Positions 1 to 7,659 of a stretch of DNA of 38,319 nt are shown piece after piece. Below the pieces are notes generated by a model that did not search any database, was not told the DNA's origin, and saw only the letters and a program-made list of their open reading frames with translations. Position 1 is the first letter of the stretch. The number at the start of each line of letters is the position of its first letter. Source of the stretch: Candidatus Heimdallarchaeota archaeon (GTDB lineage: Archaea > Asgardarchaeota > Heimdallarchaeia > Heimdallarchaeales > Heimdallarchaeaceae); assembly GCA_021399345.1 (NCBI GenBank), contig JAAFKI010000076.1:1-38319 (forward strand). Direction: 5' to 3'. A program made the position numbers and the translations under genes.

Positions 1-147
1 CTTCTCAGCAACATTGGTTCCTTCAATTGTATCATGATCAGTAATAGAAAATAGCTTTAGACCTTCTTGTTGAGCTAATTCAAGCAATTCTTCCGGTGAG
101 TAAATACCATCAGAAAAATTGGAGTGACAATGCATATCAATTTTCGT
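1..147 (-). CDS. PHP-domain metal-dependent phosphoesterase, N-terminal part only
   Basis: The first 147 bases, read on the minus strand, encode the start of a PHP (polymerase and histidinol phosphatase) domain. Visible motifs are KIDMHCHSNFSDG, which carries the first metal-binding HxH, and SITDHDT, which carries the next metal-binding His/Asp. The rest lies beyond the left edge. Such stand-alone PHP proteins hydrolyse phosphoesters such as nucleotides. It is the third gene of a minus-strand run behind pcp and a two-TM protein, directly after the stop of the latter. The start is unclear. The only in-frame ATG (133-135) lies inside the first motif and would remove KID. An ACG at 145-147 sits 6 nt after a GAGGTG Shine-Dalgarno, where a start is expected. 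The family is clear; the start is not. Confidence 0.8.
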
Positions 148-150
148 TGT

Positions 151-564
151 TTACACCTCAACACGATATAATTTCTTCAATAGAAGGTCTAATTCTTCGA
201 AAATCTGATATGTTAAAAAGATAATCAAGATTACCCATGCTAAAGCTATCAGAATGTAACTAAAATATATCTGGTTTTCAACTACAAAAGAAATACCAAT
301 CATAATACCTTCAAGAGCTAATAATAGTGGAATTGTAAATGCAAATAATGGCCACCAACTGATTTTTCTTTGAACTTTAAGATTTCCATCTCGTTGATGA
401 ACAAAGAATTTGATAAATGCTACAGGAATAGCTACTTGACAAGCTAAAGTGATTTGTTTCTCTGTTTTTTTCTTAACTTTTAGGGTATTTCTTTCTCTAG
501 AAATAGCATCAATCATTTCTATAAATTCGTGATCTTTCAGAGCTAGATATTCGTACTCTTTCAT
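151..564 (-). CDS. Small two-TM membrane protein, unknown function
   Basis: This 137-aa protein is not recognised. It has a charged N-terminal half rich in Lys and Glu, then two strongly hydrophobic segments at roughly residues 72-92 and 97-118, followed by a short acidic/basic tail (FEELDLLLKKLYRVEV). That suggests two transmembrane helices with both ends on the same side. The ATG at 562-564 lies 4 nt after the stop of the pyroglutamyl peptidase gene, so the two are probably co-transcribed and translationally coupled. A PHP-domain gene follows directly downstream. No cysteine clusters or catalytic motifs were seen. Confidence 0.7.
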   Translation of the reverse strand: MKEYEYLALKDHEFIEMIDAISRERNTLKVKKKTEKQITLACQVAIPVAFIKFFVHQRDGNLKVQRKISWWPLFAFTIPLLLALEGIMIGISFVVENQIYFSYILIALAWVILIIFLTYQIFEELDLLLKKLYRVEV

Positions 565-568
565 ATTA

Positions 569-1198
569 TCATTTCTCAGATTTTTTTATGTGCTTAATTG
601 TTGAATCGATAATGATCCCTAGAGCTTTCGTTGTTAGTTCCAATGACATTGAAGGAAGTTTTTTACCAACAACTTGTTCAGGTAAAGATGGAACATGAAC
701 AAATCCTGCAGAAATATTTAGGTTTTCATTATTTATAAAATGCATTAAATGGAAGAAAATCTGATTACATCCATATGTACCCGCGCTATTAGAAATATTG
801 ACGGGAATTTTACTTTCTTCCAAATCTCTTTTAATGTGTTGTAAAGGTAATGTAGAAAAATATCCTGCTGGAGCATTTTTTGATAGTATTTCGTTTTTTG
901 GGGATTCTCCACAGTTGTATGTTGATTTGATTACATCTGCTATATTAATTGCTACACGTTCTAGAGATATTTCATGTCCGGATGATTGCCCTGTACAAAT
1001 GACAGCCAAAGGTTGTTCATGTTGGATCAGTTGCTCTATAGTTGTTCGAATCTTTTTATATCGTAAGGGAATTTCAAAGACTTTTACAGTATATCCCTCT
1101 ATTACTTTATCTTCAAACTCTCTACATGCTAGTATAGAAGGATTAATTTCTGAACCCCCAAATGGTTCAAAACCTGTCAGTAGAATAGTATCTGTCAT
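569..1198 (-). CDS. pcp: Pyroglutamyl-peptidase I (cysteine peptidase family C15)
   Basis: This 209-aa protein removes N-terminal pyroglutamate from peptides in the cytosol. The N-terminal TGFEPFGG motif is typical of the family. The catalytic triad is intact: Glu80 in ISLERVAINI, Cys144 in SAGTYGCN and His168 in GFVHVPSLPEQ, nearly the canonical C15 numbering (Glu81, Cys144, His168). Length matches the usual ~210 aa. The ATG at 1196-1198 is preferred over an in-frame TTG at 1210 because a GGTGAT Shine-Dalgarno sits just before it (GGTG, then 6 nt, then ATG). A TATA-like stretch on the minus strand near 1238-1249 suits a promoter. It heads a three-gene minus-strand run. Confidence 0.95.
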   Translation of the reverse strand: MTDTILLTGFEPFGGSEINPSILACREFEDKVIEGYTVKVFEIPLRYKKIRTTIEQLIQHEQPLAVICTGQSSGHEISLERVAINIADVIKSTYNCGESPKNEILSKNAPAGYFSTLPLQHIKRDLEESKIPVNISNSAGTYGCNQIFFHLMHFINNENLNISAGFVHVPSLPEQVVGKKLPSMSLELTTKALGIIIDSTIKHIKKSEK

Positions 1199-1324
1199 TC
1201 CAATCACCAAAGTATTAGACCTATGCAGTTATAGTTTCATATTATACTAATATTTTAAGTTTCTTTAGATTTATATGAAATGTTCTGATTCTATGATATT
1301 TCTAAAAATCATTTCAATCTAAAG

Positions 1325-1367
1325 GTTTTTAAAACTATTTTCCAGATTTCTGATTGTTATAAAGGTG
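1325..1367 (+). promoter_or_regulatory. TATA box and Shine-Dalgarno of the HhH-eL33 gene
   Basis: A TTTTAAAA core at 1327-1334 would place transcription start near 1356. GGTG at 1364-1367 lies 7 nt before the ATG at 1375. This gives a short leader with a ribosome binding site, unlike several other genes here that look leaderless. Confidence 0.45.
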
Positions 1368-1374
1368 TAAAATA

Positions 1375-2208
1375 ATGGCTGAAAGTGAGCTTCTAAAAAT
1401 ATCTGGTGTTGGACCCAAAGCTGCAAAAACATTAGAAGATTGTGGTTATAATACAATAGAAAAATTAGCTAAAGCAACATCAGACGAATTATCTCAGTTG
1501 CCAGGCATTGGTAAATCTACTGCAGAAAAGATTGTTGAAAGTGCTAAAGAATTTAAGCCAACAGCTAAGGTTCCTACTGCTAAAAAACCTGTTACTAAGG
1601 TTCCTACTGCTAAAAAACCTGTTACCAAGGTTCCTACTGCTAAAAAACCTGTTACTAAGGTTCCTACTGCTAAGAAGCCTATAACAGAAAGTAAAGATAA
1701 AGTAATTCCTAAACCAAAGGTTTCTAAAACAACTCCAAAAGCAGTAGTAAAGAAAACTGAACCTAGACCTTCTGTAAGGCCGCCTGTTACAAAAGCTCCT
1801 GTAAAGAAACCGGTAGCTGTCAAACCTTCAGTTTCAGAAGCTACAAGAAAAGCTATAGAACAAGGTACTCACGCATTTACAATTAAAAAGAAGAGAACTA
1901 AGAAATCTAAACCAAAGAGGTTAGCTAAAATTTCTACCACATTTGGTGTTGTTACCAGAATTTTACATGATGGTGCAGGAAAATCTAAGAATAGAACTGT
2001 TATCATGAAACTCTATGAAACTGAGATCCCATTAGAAAAATATCTTGGCAGAAAAGTTAAAATCAATTTCCCAAACTCTGAGAGACATCTTATAGGAACC
2101 ATTTCAAGACTTCACGGAAAAAGCTCTTCGCTTGATAAAACAGTTGTAGTTAGATTCTCACGAGGTGTGAGCCCCCATATTATAACTGCAAGAGGAACGT
2201 TCCTTTAG
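1375..2208 (+). CDS. Helix-hairpin-helix domain fused to an eL33 (L35Ae) ribosomal-protein-like domain
   Basis: The 277-aa protein has three parts. Residues ~5-55 form a tandem helix-hairpin-helix domain of the RadA N-terminal type (ISGVGPKAAKTL and LPGIGKSTAEKI), which binds nucleic acid non-specifically. Residues ~60-180 are a basic Lys/Pro/Thr/Ala-rich linker with four near-identical decapeptides of the type KVPTAKKPVT. Residues ~183-277 align with archaeal eL33: an initial GVV strand, IPLEKYLGRKVK matching the 'KLIGRKV' region, and GTISRLHGKS followed by VVVRFSRG matching the 'GKIxRxHGxxGxVRxRF' signature. Ordinary eL33 is ~90 aa and lacks the other parts. It is probably a large-subunit ribosomal protein with a lineage-specific extension reaching rRNA. 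A non-ribosomal RNA/DNA-binding role cannot be excluded. Confidence 0.8.
   Translation: MAESELLKISGVGPKAAKTLEDCGYNTIEKLAKATSDELSQLPGIGKSTAEKIVESAKEFKPTAKVPTAKKPVTKVPTAKKPVTKVPTAKKPVTKVPTAKKPITESKDKVIPKPKVSKTTPKAVVKKTEPRPSVRPPVTKAPVKKPVAVKPSVSEATRKAIEQGTHAFTIKKKRTKKSKPKRLAKISTTFGVVTRILHDGAGKSKNRTVIMKLYETEIPLEKYLGRKVKINFPNSERHLIGTISRLHGKSSSLDKTVVVRFSRGVSPHIITARGTFL
1567..1686 (+). repeat. Four tandem 30-bp coding repeats
   Basis: Four consecutive 30-bp units (1567, 1597, 1627, 1657) each encode KVPTAKKPVT or a close variant. Units 1-3 differ by a single silent change (ACT/ACC) and unit 4 has a few substitutions. Such similarity at the DNA level, including synonymous positions, points to recent expansion by slippage or unequal exchange within the linker of the HhH-eL33 gene. 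Confidence 0.95.
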
Positions 2209-2250
2209 AATAGCCATTAATCTTAAAAAGGGATATTACCTTATTTTCAT

Positions 2251-2616
2251 ATGGCAAGAAAAAGAGACCTTCAGAGATGGGCACAAATATTGTCCTACAC
2301 TGGAGGAGTGTTATTTGCTCTAGGCGCTGCTCTTTTATTTCTTAATCATTTTCTTCCTTCACCCTACTTACCAAATGTCGTTCAAGATTTGATTGTGAAA
2401 ACGGTTCTATTTACTGTTCCATTAACTACTATAATCTTGGCTATTATTGGTGTAGTTTTAGGTGCTGCTATAATAATTTTAGTAGGAGCTGAACCTCCAG
2501 ATTTGGTTACTGGTATCATACTAATTATCATTGGAATATTTGGTTTGGGGATTCCGGGACTATTTTCAGTAATTGGTGGAATATTATTTATTATTACTTC
2601 TACCAAAAAACGATAG
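2251..2616 (+). CDS. Small four-TM membrane protein, paralogue of the next gene
   Basis: This 121-aa hydrophobic protein is of unknown function. After a basic start (MARKRDLQRW) there are about four transmembrane stretches (residues ~11-31, ~47-75, ~83-97 and ~99-117) and a Lys/Arg-rich C-terminus. The last two segments (GIILIIIGIFGLGIPGLFSV, then IGGILFII) closely match the next protein, so the two are tandem paralogues. No Shine-Dalgarno precedes the ATG. A weak A/T-rich box at ~2221-2229 would allow a leaderless transcript. The preceding gene stops 42 bp upstream on the same strand. Confidence 0.75.
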   Translation: MARKRDLQRWAQILSYTGGVLFALGAALLFLNHFLPSPYLPNVVQDLIVKTVLFTVPLTTIILAIIGVVLGAAIIILVGAEPPDLVTGIILIIIGIFGLGIPGLFSVIGGILFIITSTKKR

Positions 2617-2652
2617 TATTTCATTTTTTTGTATATATTTATAAACAGAAAA

Positions 2653-2661
2653 TTTAAATAT
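2653..2661 (+). promoter_or_regulatory. TATA box for a probable leaderless transcript
   Basis: The TTTAAATAT core is centred about 24 nt before the ATG at 2681, so transcription would begin at or very near the start codon. No Shine-Dalgarno is visible, consistent with leaderless translation. Confidence 0.5.
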
Positions 2662-2680
2662 AAACCATATTATTTCGCTT

Positions 2681-3040
2681 ATGGCAAAGAATAAGAAACT
2701 CGCAAATTGGGGCTCTATCCTTGCTATAATCGGTGGAATTCTCCAAGTAGTTGCTGGTGTTTTGATGTTAATCTCATCATTAGCTGCTGCATTGGGAGGA
2801 TTTTTTGAAATATTCAACAAGACTAATTGGTTTGGTGGATTGTTTGGTGGAGATGTACTAATAACTGCCATCATCATTATTATTGTAGGTGTACTTACAA
2901 TCCTCTTAGCTCTTGGACGTTTTGGATTATCTTACATCGTTATAGGTATAATACTAATAATTCTTGGAGTACTCGGAAGCAGTCTTGCAGGATTATTAAT
3001 ATTAATAGGTGGAATTCTCTTCTTAATAGCAGGTTTGTAG
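2681..3040 (+). CDS. Small four-TM membrane protein, paralogue of the previous gene
   Basis: This 119-aa protein has the plan of its upstream neighbour: a basic N-terminus (MAKNKKLANW), a first helix at ~12-36, a Gly/Phe-rich loop around residue 48-58, then hydrophobic segments at ~61-82, ~86-102 and ~104-119. The stretch GIILIILGVLGSSLAGLLIL aligns with the paralogue's C-terminal half. No motif indicates a function; it could be a small structural membrane protein. It has its own TATA box and a T-run after the stop, so it is probably transcribed separately. Confidence 0.75.
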   Translation: MAKNKKLANWGSILAIIGGILQVVAGVLMLISSLAAALGGFFEIFNKTNWFGGLFGGDVLITAIIIIIVGVLTILLALGRFGLSYIVIGIILIILGVLGSSLAGLLILIGGILFLIAGL

Positions 3041-3047
3041 AATCTGC

Positions 3048-3070
3048 TTCTTCTATTTTTTTTCTCTTTT
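3048..3070 (+). terminator. T-rich archaeal terminator
   Basis: Just after the stop at 3040 a pyrimidine-rich stretch contains eight consecutive T (3056-3063) and further T-rich sequence. Archaeal RNA polymerase terminates at such runs without needing a hairpin. Confidence 0.5.
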
Positions 3071-3088
3071 AGAGTTTTTACAATAGTT

Positions 3089-3098
3089 TTTATATTTT
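3089..3098 (+). promoter_or_regulatory. TATA box of the HerA-like ATPase gene
   Basis: TTTATATTTT centred near 3093 predicts transcription start near 3119, just before the ATG at 3123. This supports the ATG over the in-frame TTG at 3114, which would lie upstream of the transcript. Confidence 0.5.
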
Positions 3099-3122
3099 GA
3101 TTCTCCTCTTTAATTGAAGATT

Positions 3123-6101
3123 ATGTCAGATACAGGTAGATCCAATCCTTCTCTATATTTAGGAAAAGAACATTCTACAGATGAAGATGTATTTTTGCCT
3201 CTAAAGGCTTTAAATAAACACATATGTGTTTTTGGGCAAACAGGATCCGGCAAAACAGTCGCATGTAAAATACTTATTGAGGAAGCTGTGAGACATGAAA
3301 TTCCTGCAATTATTATTGATCCTCAAGGCGATATAAGTTGCTTGGCTATGGTTGAAGATTATGATAAACTGAAACCTTATGGCATTTCAGAGGAGTTTTA
3401 CAATGAATACAAAGATAAGGTTGAGGTTGTAATATTTACACCTGCTTCTGAAAAAGGCATTCCTCTTTCAATAAATCCTCTTATAATGCCTCCTCAAGAA
3501 TTGGACAAAGAAGAGAAAATTTTAGCTATAGATGGTATTGCTACAACTATGGTTAATGTACTCGGATACAAAATTAATACGGAAAAGGGAGGAGCAGTAA
3601 AAGCTTATTTGGTCTCTCTTTTTGATCAGTGTTTAGAAAAAGACATATTGATAGCTAACTTTGAGATGTTAATTGATTTGATTAGAACAGAAGAAGCATA
3701 TCTATCGGAAAGTATTAGGACTTTACTATCACAAAAAGAGAAGGATTCACTAATAAAAAGAATAAAATCGATTAACGTAGGAGCTTCTTCTCTTGTATTC
3801 AATCTAGGACCAAAATTGTCTGTTCAGAATCTGATTCGTCCAACTAATCCAAATAAAATCAGAATTGCTATTATTTTTATGAATACTCTTTCAAACCTAA
3901 GACTAAGGGAACTCTACATTACAACCCTAGCTCAAAATCTTTACACTTACATACGCTCTAATCCATCTACAGATCCTCAACTTATTTTTTACATTGATGA
4001 ACTGGCAGGGCCACCTCAACTAATTCCACCTCATCCAAAAAACCCTCCTACAAAACAGTGGTTACAGCTTCTGTTCAAACAAGGTAGGAAATACGGTCTA
4101 TCTATGGTAGTAGCAACTCAGAATATAAGCGATGTAGATTACAAATCCTTTGGTCAAGTGAGCACTTTTCTTTTTGGTAGATTTGTCACTCCTCAAGATT
4201 TGAGAATAGTTGATAAAATGCTTCAATCTCACCCTGAAGCTAGATTCATAGTAGACCAATTGCAAAAATTTAGGAGTGGAGAATTTTACATTCTTTCACC
4301 AGATAATTTCAGTGCTCCAGTACACATTATTACAAGAAGACTCTACTCAGTTCACCAAACCCTTTCAGATGAAGATGTAGCAAAAATGTATGAATATCCA
4401 CCTACAACCTTATGCAAACAGATAGGTGATTATGATCATGATATTGACTCTGTGGATTTTGAAGATATTGAAAAAGAACTCAATTTAGAAGATTTAGAAA
4501 AAGAATTATCAGCTATTAGAAAATTTACCAAAACTACTAGTTTGCTTGATCAACAAGTAGATCTTATTGATGATGAAGACAATGCAGTTGAAGAAGAGAT
4601 AAGAAAAGCAACTGAAGAAATCGAATCTGAGGAGAAAGATGAAATTGAAGAAGAATCTGACATCTCAGTCTTAGAACCTATTGATCTAACCAATGTAATC
4701 AAGTCAATGAAAGAACAGTACTTGAAGTATGAGCCAGTAGAGTTCAAAGAATTATTGGAAAAATTCTTTGGAACTAGGAAAATAAACTATTTAGGAACCG
4801 AGAGTCTCAATCTTGCATATATTCCCTTTTTGTATCTAGATTTTCAAATAAAGGCAAAGAGAAGAGTTAAGGTTAATTATGCTAATGCTGAAAGATGGGA
4901 AAATGCTTCACTTGAACTACCTATTAGAAGGATTTTTCCTTTAATAGATCGAATAGAATTTGGTGACAAAGAAAAGATTTGGGGACAAACAAGTATTCCA
5001 ATTCAAGCTGAAGAAGTATTTGAAGAACTTATTTCAATTCTTCCAATGAAAAATCTAGGAAGTTTATTTTCAGCATCATCAGCTAATATTAAACAATTAG
5101 AAGTTCAAAGAAAACCTGAATCCATTCTTGAATCATTTCATGATGTTCTCCTGATAGATCAAACATTCTATGTTCAAGCTTGGCAAAGTTGTATTAAAGA
5201 AAGACTAGTATCTATTGAGAAAGAACATGAAGCTGAAATACAAAATTGGTTAGAAGAATTAGAGAAGGAAAGAGATACACACTGGAAGGAAATTGATAAT
5301 AAAAGAAATAAAGTGAAACAGTTTTCAGCAAAAATTGAGCAAGCAAAGGCTCTCTATGTTACTCTTAAACCATTGATTGAGGATAAATACAAATTCAAGA
5401 GTAATAACAATATTACTGATTACAACAAGGCAATAGAAACCATTAAATTTGGCCCTGAGGTTGTGAAGAACTTTGTGAAAGATGTGGAAAAAGCAATTGT
5501 TAGAATAAAGGAAATTGACAAAATAACTAAAGAATCACCCAAAGTCAAATTAATTGAAGATAACCTTCGTTTAATAGCTAAGAAGGAATTCATTATTCCG
5601 AAAAGCTCAGAAATACGGGACATCTATGCTGCTTTGATATATATTCCCGTTTCATTAGCTGAAATTACTGTATCCGATGCAAAAGGAAATAAAATTAATG
5701 TTCATGGGATTGCTGAATCTGTTCTAGGTTCTGAGATTCACTTACTATGTGATTTATGTCTCACAAAACAAGCAGCAAAAATGTTATTTGTTTCAACTCC
5801 AGATGTATGTTCAGTCTGTGGAAGCGTTCTCTGTCAAGATCATACAGTTGCAGATAGCATAACACATGAAATAATATGCTCAGATCACGCAGTTGTTTGT
5901 TCATATTGTAAAAATATTGTATCATCTGAAAAGGGGACCAAATGTGCTTTCTGTGATAATCATGTGTGCGATGATCATATCATCAAATGTTCAACCTGTG
6001 GTAAAGTAATATGTAGTAGACATTCAAAAAAGATAGTAAAAAAAGGTGTGTTCAAAGAGGAAGAACAATATAGGTGTCCAGATCATTCTAAGAGGAAGTG
6101 A
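3123..6101 (+). CDS. HerA/DUF87-class ATPase with C-terminal zinc-finger array
   Basis: This 992-aa protein starts with a HerA-like FtsK/VirB4-superfamily ATPase domain: Walker A GQTGSGKT at ~38-45, IIIDPQGDIS (a DP.GD element of these ATPases), Walker B LIFYIDELAG at ~290-300, and MVVATQNISDVD with the conserved TQ. A Glu-rich linker (~450-530) and a helical/coiled-coil region (~680-810) follow. The last ~115 residues hold a chain of CxxC and CxxH pairs (CDLC, CSVCGSVLCQDH, CSYC, CAFCDNHVCDDH, CSTCGKVICSRH, CPDH), resembling B-box-like fingers. HerA is a hexameric DNA translocase that acts with nuclease NurA in end resection, but no nurA lies nearby and the zinc tail is unusual. It may instead move another substrate. 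The ATG fits the TATA position. Confidence 0.8.
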   Translation: MSDTGRSNPSLYLGKEHSTDEDVFLPLKALNKHICVFGQTGSGKTVACKILIEEAVRHEIPAIIIDPQGDISCLAMVEDYDKLKPYGISEEFYNEYKDKVEVVIFTPASEKGIPLSINPLIMPPQELDKEEKILAIDGIATTMVNVLGYKINTEKGGAVKAYLVSLFDQCLEKDILIANFEMLIDLIRTEEAYLSESIRTLLSQKEKDSLIKRIKSINVGASSLVFNLGPKLSVQNLIRPTNPNKIRIAIIFMNTLSNLRLRELYITTLAQNLYTYIRSNPSTDPQLIFYIDELAGPPQLIPPHPKNPPTKQWLQLLFKQGRKYGLSMVVATQNISDVDYKSFGQVSTFLFGRFVTPQDLRIVDKMLQSHPEARFIVDQLQKFRSGEFYILSPDNFSAPVHIITRRLYSVHQTLSDEDVAKMYEYPPTTLCKQIGDYDHDIDSVDFEDIEKELNLEDLEKELSAIRKFTKTTSLLDQQVDLIDDEDNAVEEEIRKATEEIESEEKDEIEEESDISVLEPIDLTNVIKSMKEQYLKYEPVEFKELLEKFFGTRKINYLGTESLNLAYIPFLYLDFQIKAKRRVKVNYANAERWENASLELPIRRIFPLIDRIEFGDKEKIWGQTSIPIQAEEVFEELISILPMKNLGSLFSASSANIKQLEVQRKPESILESFHDVLLIDQTFYVQAWQSCIKERLVSIEKEHEAEIQNWLEELEKERDTHWKEIDNKRNKVKQFSAKIEQAKALYVTLKPLIEDKYKFKSNNNITDYNKAIETIKFGPEVVKNFVKDVEKAIVRIKEIDKITKESPKVKLIEDNLRLIAKKEFIIPKSSEIRDIYAALIYIPVSLAEITVSDAKGNKINVHGIAESVLGSEIHLLCDLCLTKQAAKMLFVSTPDVCSVCGSVLCQDHTVADSITHEIICSDHAVVCSYCKNIVSSEKGTKCAFCDNHVCDDHIIKCSTCGKVICSRHSKKIVKKGVFKEEEQYRCPDHSKRK

Positions 6102-6673
6102 ATTATATTTCATCAAAACCACACAAAAAACCACTACTTGTGATAGTACTTGCAGGACTTCCGGGAACAGGTAAGTCTACATTAGCAAGAAAACTAACAA
6201 GAAAATATAACCTAGAGCATATAAGTACAGATTCTGTTAGAAAAAGAATTTTTAGAGATGTAAGACGGAATACATTTGGCAGGGGTTCTTATAGTAATAG
6301 ACAAAGAATGATAGTTTACGATACAATCTATTATGTGCTTTATACACTTTTGAAAAATGGCGTGGGGTGTGTTTTAGATGGAACTTTTTATCAAGAAAGG
6401 CTTCGCAGCAAAGTCGGGAGAATCTGTACAAGATTTGACGCTACGTTTGTTCTTGTAATAGTTGATTGTCCCGATGACATAATCAGCAAAAGGTTCAAAG
6501 AGAGAGAGAAAAGAACTAGACGAACCCTAAGTGATGCAGATTCACAAATATATGAGAAATTCAAGAAACTATTTGAGCCTACAAAACTTCCACATATTAA
6601 AGTTAATATGGCTTTAGAACATAATGAAATATTAGAAAGGATTAACGATGCTATCACAGGAAAAGATACTTAA
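6098..6673 (+). CDS. P-loop kinase of the AAA_33/zeta-like type (COG0645-like)
   Basis: This 191-aa protein is a predicted small-molecule or nucleotide kinase. The P-loop GLPGTGKST lies at ~20-28, an STDSVRKRIF segment follows, where family members bind substrate, and REKRTRRTLSDADSQIY looks like the arginine-rich lid. Translation starts at GTG (6098), overlapping the ATPase stop as GTGA, with GAGGAA immediately before it. The next gene starts within its 3' end. In bacteria a COG2187 APH-like domain is often fused ahead of a COG0645 kinase in one ~510-aa protein. Here the same two parts are separate genes in reverse order, so they probably work together. The substrate is unknown. Confidence 0.8.
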   Translation: MNYISSKPHKKPLLVIVLAGLPGTGKSTLARKLTRKYNLEHISTDSVRKRIFRDVRRNTFGRGSYSNRQRMIVYDTIYYVLYTLLKNGVGCVLDGTFYQERLRSKVGRICTRFDATFVLVIVDCPDDIISKRFKEREKRTRRTLSDADSQIYEKFKKLFEPTKLPHIKVNMALEHNEILERINDAITGKDT

Positions 6674-7637
6674 TAATTTGCACAAATCATCATTTTATCC
6701 ACATGAAACCAACAAGGATATTCAGATGATTGAAACCCATATTAGTTGGGTTTTCTTAACTGGCTCATATGTATATAAAATGAAAAAATCACTCAAATTT
6801 GGCGATATTCTAGATTTTTCTACAATTGAAAAAAGGTTTCAAGCATGCAAAAATGAACTTTTTTACAATAAGCGCTTAGCTCCTTCTATTTACCTGGAAA
6901 TTGTTCAAATTAATGATAATTTAGAATTTTCCACTGAAGGTAAACCATTAGAATATCTAGTAAAGATGAAGCAATTACCTCAAGAAGATTTGTTATTAAA
7001 TAAGGTTAAAAATAATGAAGAACTATCTGAAGTAATCTTCATTAAACTGGCAAAAATAATTGCTGAATTTCATAAGAAAAACACTATTCATCCTGAATTT
7101 TCTTTATATGAAAATATATTTGAAAAATGGGATGAAAATTTCCGTACAACAAAAACTTATCCTGACTTTCCACTGGATTCAGATTTAGAAACAAGAGTGT
7201 ATGATTTTTTGGAGAAAAACAGAAACTTCTTTAACGAACGCTCCAAACAGGGGAAAATTGTAGAAGGTCATGGAGATTTAATTCTAGCAAATATCTTCTA
7301 TTCCAAAGGAGAAATCATTATTTTTGATTGCATTGAATTCAATGAGATGCTCAGAATCCAAGATATTCTTGAAGAAGTTGCATTCCTCGCAATGGATTTA
7401 GATTTTCACCGGTTATATGATTTATCTGCATTTTTTATGAAAGAATATCTTGAAGGAATCAATAGTGATTTTACATCTGAATCTCCAATGGTTAACTTTT
7501 ACAAATCTTATAGGGCATATGTAAGGGCAAAAGTCTATTACTCTCAAGTTCTCCAAGAGGAACCAGGAGAAGCAAGAGACAAGGTTATAGCATTGTCAAA
7601 AAAGTATATGAAATTAGCTTCTTCATATAATTTTTAG
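6648..7637 (+). CDS. COG2187-type aminoglycoside phosphotransferase-like kinase
   Basis: This 329-aa protein belongs to the APH/choline kinase fold. The N-lobe has WVFLTGSYVYKMKKSLKFG, containing the ATP-contacting Lys of COG2187, and DFSTIEKRFQACKNEL. The catalytic loop is VEGHGDLILANIF (HGDxxxxN) and the metal-binding motif is IIFDCIEFN. The ATG at 6648 lies inside the previous kinase gene (26-nt overlap), a strong sign of coupled expression. Family members are annotated as aminoglycoside phosphotransferases by fold only; resistance is not established and the natural substrate is unknown. With the upstream P-loop kinase it rebuilds the bacterial two-domain protein in split form. Confidence 0.85.
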   Translation: MLSQEKILNNLHKSSFYPHETNKDIQMIETHISWVFLTGSYVYKMKKSLKFGDILDFSTIEKRFQACKNELFYNKRLAPSIYLEIVQINDNLEFSTEGKPLEYLVKMKQLPQEDLLLNKVKNNEELSEVIFIKLAKIIAEFHKKNTIHPEFSLYENIFEKWDENFRTTKTYPDFPLDSDLETRVYDFLEKNRNFFNERSKQGKIVEGHGDLILANIFYSKGEIIIFDCIEFNEMLRIQDILEEVAFLAMDLDFHRLYDLSAFFMKEYLEGINSDFTSESPMVNFYKSYRAYVRAKVYYSQVLQEEPGEARDKVIALSKKYMKLASSYNF

Positions 7638-7659
7638 ATTCAAAAAGAAGGCATTGTGA

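Noticed and set aside
798..1250. Plus-strand open frame of 150 codons over pcp
   Set aside because: It is the antisense of the well-supported pyroglutamyl peptidase gene, and its product has no domain-like pattern.
1567..1686. CRISPR-like repeat array
   Set aside because: The 30-bp units are directly adjacent without spacers and are in frame within a coding region.
1494..1823. Minus-strand open frame with repeated VGTLVTGFLA
   Set aside because: It is an antisense shadow of the 30-bp repeat in the HhH-eL33 gene; its apparent repeats follow from the coding repeats.
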